Assembly: GCA_037013495.1 (NCBI GenBank)
Contig: CM072803.1
Span: 56,309,627 to 56,373,626 of the forward strand
Direction: 5' to 3'
Origin: Hippophae tibetana
Lineage: Eukaryota; Streptophyta; Magnoliopsida; Rosales; Elaeagnaceae
DNA: 64,000 nucleotides
Shown here piece by piece: positions 55,226 through 64,000 of the stretch. Position 1 is the first letter of the stretch. Each line of letters begins with the position of its first letter. The position numbers and the translations under genes were made by a program. The notes beneath the pieces were generated by a model that searched no databases, was not told the origin of the DNA, and saw only the letters and a list, made by a program, of their open reading frames with translations.

Positions 55226-57144
55226 TACGAGTCCTATTTTACTAATTATCTATGTGTTGGCTTTCGATATTCAAAACATAGTGTTTGTTTAGTTTTACTC
55301 AATGTTTTATCTTCCTCAATATAAGGTTGGTTATTGTAGAATAGTAATGCATACACGTATATATATAGGTATACTTTATATGCAAGCATGTTTACACACA
55401 CCATGTTTTGATTTTTGTAGTATGTATGCTAGGTGTAGTGTTATGGTTTTCGAGGAATGAGAGTATGAACAAGCCGAAGTTGCTCCCTTTTTTTATTAGT
55501 TTCAGTAATTTTAGAAACAAAAAAATGGATTTTTAGCACCTCACCACCCACCATGCCACACTCTTCACCACTAATCTTGTCTAGGTGGTAAGTAAGGTCC
55601 ATGGTGAGGTGGTGGTGAGGTTGGCCATGGCTTGGTTGATTTCAATAAATACCACCATTTTCTCTTATTTTAGTATTCAAACAAATATGTTACCAAGCTA
55701 AGTCAAATTGACACCTCAATTTTCTAATTTGTGAACCACTAATACCTTATGTGTTATTCAGTATTAGTGATTTGTGACTATGCGAGCCGTATGTCAATAG
55801 GTAGTTACCCTTGTGCAACTTTTCTTCTTATATGAGAACCTCATTTTAAGAGTGAGTTGATTTAAATTCCTTGAGTTGTTATTTCTTAGATTGTGTGTCT
55901 CTTGATGTTTTATGGTGGACTATTTTTCATGGAAGATGGTTGGTTGTTTGTGATTGAGGGTGGTCCTTATTGTTCACATTACTAGTATGTGGTTTCTAAT
56001 CACACCACATTAGGTGGTGTTGTCTTTAAAGGTAAGCCATGTTCTTATGTCAAATCAAGTCATTGTTGAAGCAATAAGTTAGAGTAGTAGTAGGTAGATT
56101 AGATAGAGGTTCCGATTGATATATGTGTTGGTGGTTTTTATTTCTTTTAGAGCTATAAATGTTTTATTATTTAGTGGATTGTTTACTACTGAATAGTTGC
56201 CTTACGCAACCTAAGGATTTTACCACATAGATTTGGTTTCTATATAGGTTTACCTCATTTTATCTAGTGCTATGTATGCTCGAATGTATGGTAGGTACCA
56301 TCAGAGGTTAAATGGTGTATATCTCTACATACTAAATTTTAAACTCTAATTAGAAATATTTTAATATTTATCACTTTCTTTCTATTTTTTTGAATTATAC
56401 ATCTATCACTTTATTATACTACTCATCTATGTTTACTTATACTGGAGTTATGATTCTCTATAAGGTTTATATCTTTGTTGTTTTTGAGTTTGGGTTTAGT
56501 CCTTAAGGAGTTTGTGTCTTCTTAACCTAATTGTGTATCAAGTCTTGGACTCCTTTTTTGTATTCATTTATGACTAGATGGTGAGTTAATATAATCTTCC
56601 TTTTATCTACATGAAAATTTGGTGTGAGTTTCTAAGAAGTTCATATATCTTTACTCTAGAAGTGTACCAGGTGTGAGAGTCTTTATCATAGTATGCTAGT
56701 ATGTTTGATTACATACTTTGAGAGTATAATCATCAATTACCAAATATGTTCCCATAAATTAGGTCTTGAAGTGATTGAAAATCCTTTTAGATTTTTGATA
56801 TGTATGTCTATATCACATGTTGTGTGTTGTTTACCATGTATACATGTAACTAGTCTGGATTAGAGCCTATGAGGCATAATGTCACTAGTGTGTTTACTAT
56901 ATATTATTGTTTTAATATATTTTTAGTGTTTTAGGGGTGTGTTAAACTGAGCATGTTGTTTTGTACTTCTGTTGTGTAATTTTCTTAATTCACGTTTATG
57001 AGGTCAATTTGGTCAAATTGATATAGAGCTCACAAAAAGATTCCTTGGGTTGGCATTACCACCTCTTCTCTAGGTCGCAGTTACCGTTTTGAATCAGAAG
57101 AACAGTTGACCTTGGGAAATTGTGCCTATGAATCAAAATCTTTA
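55226..57144 (+). repeat. 5' LTR of element I
   Basis: Aligns along its length with 60857-62769 at roughly 75-80% identity by eye, so I is old. Start (TACGAG) and end (TTTA) have lost the TG and CA that the 3' copy keeps. The TATA position reads CAATAAATACC at 55645, a decayed TATAAATA. Confidence 0.85.
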
Positions 57145-57146
57145 AT

Positions 57147-57161
57147 TGGTATTAAAGCGGG
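57147..57161 (+). promoter_or_regulatory. Decayed PBS for tRNA-Met in element I
   Basis: TGGTATTAAAGCGGG; two transitions from the canonical TGGTATCAGAGCGGG. Confidence 0.75.
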
Positions 57162-60100
57162 TCACCTTTGATTAGGCTTAATCGACTAGGTGGTCCATCC
57201 TAGAGATCTATTTACATATACACACACCCTATATGTTTGTGCCATTTGACACTTATGGTGTGGGTTGTTGTTGTTTTATGAGGTTGTGTATCTCTATGAA
57301 CATTTGTTGTCTGCATGTTTTATGTTTTCTTGTTTATGAAAATCTCTTTCTCTCTCGTCTTCTTTGTATTACATAGTGTGTTAGTTATCCTGCTTGTTGC
57401 TATGCTTGCATGTTTAATCCTTTACTAGTATTTACCCTAGCTAGTTACTTTAACTTGTTCTTTTTGTGTATTTTCCTTGCTTACTGCTTCTTCTTCTATG
57501 GATATTTGCATGAGCATCATGTCACTTATTTTCGTCATGTAATGTCAAAGTTTAAGGATTTTCTTTTTGCAGTCTAATCTTCATATGCCATGTCATATAA
57601 AATGCACCTAACCTGTTTTACTAGGTTCTTCTTTATTGTACCTAGTATGTTGTATGTTGGTTCTCTATTGGTCCTTCTTTTGTACTTTATATGTATCTTT
57701 GGATAAAACTAAGGTGTTGTTACAAGCTTGTTTACATGAATGTTTCTCTATACTATGCTTGTTCTTGTTTTTTCATATGCATCTATTTTTCATATAGATT
57801 ATTTACATGTCTTTATGACTCTTGACTTATATGCATTGCTATGTCTGGACTTATATGTTTAGATGGCATTCTTGGTATTTGGTGTGTTCATCCTATCTAA
57901 GCATGTCTCTTTTTTGTGTTAGAGCCTGAGTCTTTCTCACATGCTTAAGATGTTTTAGTAGCATCCCTTGTTCCTTTTCTCTCGACTTTGCTCGTGTTAC
58001 TCTTTAGTTAGTTAGTTTCCTTCCTTTTTTTACTAGTGATGATATAAGTGTTGTCAATGATCTCTTTTGAGGCAACTAGGTGCAGTTTGTTACCAATGTT
58101 CTCTCTAGGGGAAACTCTATTTAATTTATGTTGATGATCTCGTTTGAAGCACATTCCTTTCTTTTTGGCCTTTAATCTTCTTCGAGGCCATCTTTCGTCA
58201 TCTCACTTGTTTGTTGTTATTATGTTTTAGAAGATTGATAATTTTACTCTTTGCTAACTTAATACATGTAAAAAATTTAGAAGAACCATTGATGATATAT
58301 GATTGCCATGCATTTGACTTGGATTGAAGTGTGATTGTTTTGATATATGTTCCTTAAGCATATATATGGCTATTTTTTGTATTATGTTTGAAATTAACTC
58401 TTTCTTATGCACATGCCAATACTCTGTGAATTTGTATGGATATTTTGCGAAGTTTGTGTTGATTTCATGCTTTGATGATTTGAATGTCTCTAACAATCTC
58501 TAGAATCCACTTTAGTGTCTTTTGAGGTGAAATCCTAGATGCTTCTTAGATAGAGAGAGGATTTAGGCCTTGTTTGGATTGATTGAATCTTTCAAGCCAC
58601 ATCTAATTATTTATCCCTTTTCTTTACCCCTCTTTGAGCCAATATATTAATCCTTCTTTTCATTTCATTTTCTTAAACCTAGCCCAAATGCTTTATCAGA
58701 CTTACCTTGTACACCCTTGTTAAGAATTTATGTTTGAGGAAAGTCTACTTTAGCCTTTTGGTTTCAATCAACAAAAGGAGAAGGTCAAAAATTGAATGAT
58801 AAATAAAAAAAGGGAGATCGACAAAAGAAAAAGAAAATCAAGTGTTGAGAAATTTTTTTAAAAAAAGGAAGAGGAAAGAAAAGAAAAGGAAAATGAAGAT
58901 AAATATGAAAAAGAAAATATTTATAAATAACTAAATTTTATGTACTATTCTCAAAACATTATTGTTGTGAATCAATTTTAAGAAGTAAAGAGAAAAGAAC
59001 CCATGTTTGAGGGCATAAATGTCATAGATATGAACTTATTTGATTATTTTTGGATGGATAAAGCGTGTTTGAGCTTGAATGTTGTCTATTTCCTACCCAT
59101 ACTTTAGCTTATCATTACAAGCTTTGAAAAACCTATTGATTTCTTCTAGGTTGGCACTTCATTAGTGGAGAGAGAGGCTAAATATGGACATATAAAGTTT
59201 GGTTCTACTTGAGTCTATATTTCTATTTTCTTGGTTAGCATAAACATTTTTTTGATGGCATATAGAGTAAACAAGTTTAACATATCACACACAATATATG
59301 TCATCAAAAATATAGTCATGCCCTTAAATGAATGCATCATGGATTGGTGGACTTATGGATATTTACATTGCATGTATTGATTAGTCTCCAAGGACCTTCT
59401 AGTTTTCTGAACATGCTTAGTTTGCTTCTCTCTTTCTGTATTAATTTTTTTTCTATTGTGTGTTGATGCTTCTATTTTGCTGGAGTTTTTAAGAGTTTGA
59501 TACATATGTTTATTGCTTCACATGCATACATTTATGAGGAAAGGTGTATATGAATTACATGTTGTTAGGGGAAAGTACCATGTTTGTTTTACATTCTTGC
59601 TGTTTGTCCTATTTATGAGGTTATGTTATGTTATGTTATATTTTTGTAGGAGGCTTCCTTCTTATTGACATCACTTTATATTAACCATGCATAAATAGGG
59701 CTATTAGTATGACATATTGCATGCATAGTTTGCATTCTCTTGTTTGAGGAAAATAGTTGAATCACTAGGAGTATGTCAACTTGGATAATAGTTGGACTCC
59801 TAGTTAACTTCTTCTTAGCAATTTGTTGACACATTTATGTGGCATTGAATGGAAGATAGTTGAACCAGTAGGAGTGTATAAACTTGAAATATAGTTGAAC
59901 TTTTAGTCGACTTCTTTTACAGATTCATTAACACATTTATATGCCATTGGTGTTTGACTGCACATCCTATCGATGTGTCGTATGCACACTATGAAGCCCC
60001 TTTATGCCCTCCTATAACATGAATAGATATGGGGTTCTATGCTATGTATCACATTAGGGAGATATTTTTTGTCTACATCTCTCTTGGTTTGCTTGTGCAT

Positions 60101-60841
60101 TTAGTTTCTTGCTTGTTGCATGCTACTTTTACCTTGCTATTGTCTCGGTGTTATTCTTTGCCTTTTTCCCATGACTGCATGTGTTGTGTGCTTGCTCTAA
60201 TCTTCTCTATTATTTTGTATGATATTATTAAAATTTTGTTTGACTTCTCTCCTTCATAAAAAGGTAGGGTATGTTGCATATTGTGTGTGTACTTGCTTTG
60301 ACTTTCCATCTCAAAAATGGGGAGAAGTGTGCACAACTTGTGTCTGTCTGTGCATTATATTTGTCTGTCAATATGCTAGTTGATGCATGAGATATGAGTG
60401 TAATTTTTACTGCATCATGGTTTTCTATTATGCATACACTTTGGGAGAGAGTTGCATAAATTCCTGGGGAGTCTGCATACTTGTGTTGCATATAGATTGT
60501 GTTTGTTTGTATTACATGTTGACAATATACTTACCCTATCAGTGTGTACTTGTGTAGGGGTTACATGATAGTATATGATAAACTATATGTAGTTCCTACA
60601 TTGAGCTTCAAGTATGCAGTGGTGCTATGATCCTCGTGTTTCAAAGTAACATAGTGGATTAGTTTATACATGAAGATGGATGGAGCGTACAAGTCAGATG
60701 CACTCGATTTAAGTGTGTTTCTCATGTTTGGATGTACATCTATGTCTTGCTCATGGGAACAAATAACTTTAGGTCATCTTCATGATCATCTCATATCATA
60801 TGTGAGTATATATATAGTTATGTAGTGTTTTGACAAGAAAA
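57162..60841 (+). other. Internal region of element I, no coding capacity seen
   Basis: No gag, protease or polymerase motif in any frame. T-rich in the first part. A purine-rich, Lys/Glu-like low-complexity block lies at 58790-58930, and a short ATGTT array at 59622-59640. Open frames (for example 60029-60259) look like chance. Confidence 0.6.
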
Positions 60842-60854
60842 GCCAAAGGGAGAG
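60842..60854 (+). promoter_or_regulatory. PPT of element I
   Basis: GCCAAAGGGAGAG two bases before the LTR start TGTAAATCC; the AGCCAAAGGG form is common in SIRE-like Copia elements. Confidence 0.75.
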
Positions 60855-60856
60855 TA

Positions 60857-62769
60857 TGTAAATCCTATTGTACTATGTATCTAAGTGTTGGTTTCTCATG
60901 TATAAAACACAGTGTCTATTTATTTTTACTCAATATTATGTCTTCTCTTGTGTAAGGTTTGTTACTACAGATCAATATAATTATGCACATACGCATACAT
61001 CTATTCACACTTTACATGTGAGGATGTTTATACACACCATGAGATTGGTTTTTGTAGTGTGCATGATCAGTGTAGATGTTGTTGCTTGCGTTTTTTATTC
61101 ATTTTAGGTATGGATATTTATGAAAATTACTTGACAATCTAGGAAACAAAAAATATGATTTTTTCACTCCTTTCCACCCACCTCACCCAACTTCTTGTCA
61201 CCACTCTTGGCAAGGTGGTTGGCAAAGTCCATGGCAAGGTGATGGCAAGGATAGCCATGGATTGGTTGGTTTCTATAAATACCCCAATTTTCTCTTGTTT
61301 TGATAATCAGAAAATATGCAGCAGAGCTCTGTCAAATGGACACCTAAATGTTTTGGTTTCTAGATCACTAATACCTTATGTGTTGTTCGATATTAGTAAT
61401 TCATGATTGTGTGAGCTATTTTTTAACATGTAGTTTCCCTCATGCAACTTTTCTTCTTATGTGAGAACCTCATTGTGAGTGTGAGTTGAGTTAAATTCCT
61501 TGAGTTCTTATATCTTGGACTGTCTGTCCCTTAATAGTTTATGGTGGACTGTTTATGCCACATAGATGGTTGCTTATTAGTGATTAAAGGTGGTCCTTAT
61601 TGTTCACATTACTCGTCAACGGTTTCTAATCATACCACATTGGTTGGTGTTGGCTTTGGACGTAAGCATGATTTGTGTGTCTAACTAAGTCGTTATGGAA
61701 GAAGTAAGCAAGGGTAGCAATGGATAGTTAGGACAAAAGTCCCAAATAATAGAGGTATTGGTGGTTTTATTTCTTTTAGAGTTGTAACTATTTTATTATT
61801 TAATGGTGTTGAGTGGTTGCCTTAAGAAACTTGAGAATGTACCCCAAAGATAGGATTTCTATGTGGATTTACCTCATTATATTTGATGTTATGCATGCTC
61901 AAATGTATGGTTGGTACAATTAAAGTTTAAATGGTATATGTATCTATATAGTGAAGTTTAAACACTGATTTGAAAGCTTTTATTATTTATCTCCTGATTT
62001 CTATTTGTTGAATTCTATATCTATCACTTTATTATAGTGTCATCTGTGTTTATTTATAATACAACTATGATTATCTATAAGGTGTTTATATTTCAGTTGT
62101 TTGCGTGTTTGGGTTGAGTCCTTAAGGAGTCAGTATCACCTTAACCTAATTGTGTCTCAAGTCTTGGACTCTTTCTTTGTAGCCATGCATGATCAAATTG
62201 TGAGTTAGTATAATCTACTTTTTATTCGCATGTGAAGTTGGTGTAAGTCTTTAAGAAGTCTATATCTCCTCACTTTGGAAGTGTACTAGGTATTAGACTC
62301 TTTATTATGGTTTTCTATGTATGTTTGATTGTATGCAGTGAGAGTACAATCACCACTTACCAAATTTGTTCCCACATATGAGGTCTTAAAGTGATTAAAA
62401 ATCCTTTTGACTTTTTTGATATGTATGCCAATTTCACATGTTATGTGTTGATGGCCATGTATGTATATAGCTAGTCTAGATAAGATCTTGTGAGGCACAA
62501 TGTCACTAGTGTGCTTACTATAGATTATTGTTTTCATATCTATAGAATGTTATAGTGGTGTGTTGAATTGAGCATGTTGTTTTTTACTTTTGGTGTGTAA
62601 TTTTCTTAATTCATGTTTGCAAGGTTGGCTTTGCTGAATTGATATAGAGTTTGCAAAAATATTCTATGGGTTTGCATTTCCACCTCTCATTTAGGTCTTA
62701 ATTATCTATTTAAGTAGGAAGAACAATTAATTGACCTTGTGCAATTGTTCCTATGAATTGGAATCTTCA
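60857..62769 (+). repeat. 3' LTR of element I
   Basis: TGTAAATCC to ATCTTCA, 1913 bp, keeps TG and CA. TATAAATA at 61274-61281 is the likely core promoter. Confidence 0.85.
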
Positions 62770-62774
62770 CGTTT

Positions 62775-63386
62775 TAGAAATAAATATTCACCATTTGAAA
62801 TTGTTTAAGGTTTTAACACACTTACTCCTATGGATTTATGAACTTTTCCAGTTTCAAAAAGAACTAGTTTAGATGGTATGAAGATGGCTAAAATGGTGAA
62901 AAAGCTACATGATAGCATCCATAAATGTATTGACAAAAAAAGAATAAGGATAATGCTTCAAAATCCAAAAAAGGATGACGAAGAGTCATCTTTGAACCCG
63001 ATGATTGGGTTTGGGAACTTATATGGAAAGAGAGGTCCCTTGAAAAACAAATATCCAAGTTATAACCTAGATAAAGATGGATTGTTTCAAGTGCTTGAAC
63101 AAATTAATGACAATGCCTACAAGTAAGATCTTTCGGGTGAGTATAACATTAACACTTCTTTCAATGTTTATGACCTTTCTCCTTTTGATTTGTACTTGAA
63201 TCCTTTTGATGAGAGAGGGAATGATGGGAATCACAAACCATTGTAAATCCTTAGTAGACCTATCATAAGGTCAAAGATGAAGGAATTCAAGGAAGGGTTA
63301 AAAAGATGTATTCAAGAGCTAAATCTTAATCAAAGGGTGCCACAAATGGAGCATGAAACTCTCTGATGGATCTTTAGGAAAAGAAG
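62775..63386 (+). pseudogene. Integrase of element H, part after element I, with C-terminal tail
   Basis: Continues NKYSPFEIV, GFNTLTPMDL, then the open piece 62878-63126 with MVKKLHDSIHKCIDKK, KKDDEES and DGLFQVLEQINDNAYK, followed by SGEYNINTSFNVYDLSPFD, LNPFDERGNDGN and the tail PIIRSKMKEFKEGLKR. This is the C-terminal domain and spacer of chromovirus integrases. It ends with the PPT AGGAAAAGAAG (63376-63386) before the 3' LTR. Two or more stops. Confidence 0.8.
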
Positions 63387-63915
63387 TGTGTCGTAGCATG
63401 AGTTAATGTCCGTCATAGTAAACAACTCTTAGAATAATTTGGTTTTCCAATTTTTAGACCCCACCGAAGCAAGATTTAATGTGCATCATGGCACACACAC
63501 ATAATTTTTTTATTTCTTATGTTTTGTTCTATTCAAACCTTGGTTAGTTATTTCTTTGTAGGGTTTTCATTTCTTTTTGGTTGTTTATAAGTTTATAGCT
63601 ATCAGATTTGGTGGGATAACACATATTTTATTATATTTATCTTTTACCATAGTTGGGAGCTTTTTAGCCACTTTTGTTCCTTTAAAAATGAACTTATCAA
63701 GAAATTTTTAACCCTTGTGGAATTCTATCACCATTGGATCCTTGTTCCTTAATATCCATACAATCAAGGTGCTACTATAATGTAAATATGATCTTTCTGG
63801 GATCATTTTCAACTTTTCATTGTGTTTTGTCTGTTCTCTTGGAGTTCTCAAACCATTTTATGTTTGTCGGTTTCAAGGTTGTATGGTTTATGAGTATTGG
63901 CAATATTTGTGAATA
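63387..63915 (+). repeat. 3' LTR of element H (end approximate)
   Basis: TGTGTCGTAGC onward, aligned with 50001-50497 (shared words include GTAAACAACTC, ATAATTTGGTTTTCC and TCTCTTGGAGTTCT). The end is uncertain because the last 40 bp align poorly. 63916-64000 holds nothing I recognise. Confidence 0.6.
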
Positions 63916-64000
63916 AAATATTTAAATGTAATTTAGTTTCTAGGCTCGTCCTTCAATGTCACTATTCAAGCCAAAGTAACTACCGAGCTTCAAATGAACA

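Larger units (their letters stand above)
55226..62769 (+). mobile_element. Element I: non-coding Copia-type LTR element inserted in H integrase
   Basis: Two LTRs of about 1.9 kb (55226-57144 and 60857-62769), decayed tRNA-Met PBS at 57147, PPT GCCAAAGGGAGAG at 60842-60854 and a 3.7-kb internal region without gag or pol. PPT and PBS style are Copia-like (SIRE/Maximus type). TSD is CATTC at 55221-55225 against CGTTT at 62770-62774: two differences, both transitions. Removing I and one TSD copy rejoins the integrase in frame (SMHS to NKYSPFEIV), which supports the boundaries. It fits a large retrotransposon derivative (LARD) mobilised by another element. Confidence 0.85.
50001..63915 (+). mobile_element. 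Element H: chromovirus-like Ty3/gypsy element, interrupted by element I
   Basis: 5' LTR, tRNA-Met PBS, gag, protease, reverse transcriptase, RNase H, integrase, PPT and 3' LTR. Without the insertion of I (55226-62769) it is about 6.4 kb. Gag and integrase wording (KIPPFQGKNDP, SMHS/KYSPFEIV, DGLFQVLEQINDNAYK, NVYDLSPFD) is that of a very common plant chromovirus group; which clade (CRM, Reina, Tekay) I cannot tell. All genes are pseudogenes with many stops and transitions. No TSD was identified. Confidence 0.8.

Noticed and set aside
58790..58930. Purine-rich Lys/Glu-type low-complexity block as a coding exon
   Set aside because: No open frame across it and no flanking coding sequence; such blocks are common in plant retroelement linkers.
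1..64000. tRNA, rRNA, CRISPR or bacterial-type operon features
   Set aside because: None seen. The tRNA-like matches are primer-binding sites of retroelements; tandem repeats present are minisatellites inside LTRs and simple repeats.

Overview
The window looks like about 64 kb of heterochromatic, AT-rich nuclear DNA from a flowering plant. I see no convincing host gene, no tRNA or rRNA gene and no bacterial-type feature. Almost everything I can identify is retroelement: Ty3/gypsy elements of the Athila/Tat type, a chromovirus-like Ty3/gypsy element, Copia-type elements and a decayed endogenous pararetrovirus (Caulimoviridae). The species cannot be named from the sequence. Boundaries come from reading LTR pairs, primer-binding sites (PBS), polypurine tracts (PPT), target-site duplications (TSD) and broken reading frames by eye.

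Layout. (1) About 1500-7440: pararetrovirus remnant (zinc knuckle, protease, reverse transcriptase, RNase H, tail), split by a minus-strand Copia-type element at 2439-5401 with a perfect 5-bp TSD, ACATA. (2) 7441-8267, 24373-26264 and 28200 to about 30900: one old minus-strand Athila/Tat-like element ('F') that carries gag and protease but no visible polymerase. It was later hit by two insertions. (3) 8268-24372: a 16-kb plus-strand Athila-like element ('AC') with an inverted 3.3-kb piece of a sister copy embedded in its leader (10299-13583). (4) 26265-28199: an LTR plus PBS ('E') of the same family, with a perfect CCATT TSD. (5) 30901-35103: unassigned sequence containing a diverged solo Copia-type LTR (32322-33685). 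(6) 35109-48457: the best-preserved family member ('D'), 13.3 kb, with both LTRs, PBS, PPT and a perfect CCATT TSD. (7) 48463-49980: unassigned sequence, a microsatellite and a stray polymerase tail. (8) 50001 to about 63915: chromovirus-like element 'H', whose integrase is interrupted by a 7.5-kb Copia-type element without coding capacity ('I', 55226-62769).

The most unusual biology is in the AC/D/E family. Both copies with an internal region (AC and D) carry two tandem, clearly paralogous gag genes ahead of protease-polymerase. The first gag ('gag1') has a nucleocapsid knuckle in which both leading cysteines are tyrosine in both copies. The second ('gag2') keeps a canonical CX2CX4HX4C knuckle in D. 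The spacer after gag1 carries a motif otherwise found in the family's 3' untranslated region, which suggests gag1 came from recombination with a gag-only relative. AC and D also share at least four polymerase-disrupting lesions, so the lineage probably spread after it had lost a normal polymerase frame, using proteins supplied in trans. Family LTRs carry a GC-rich, copy-specific minisatellite island and TGACGTCA-type sites just upstream of a TATAAATA box.
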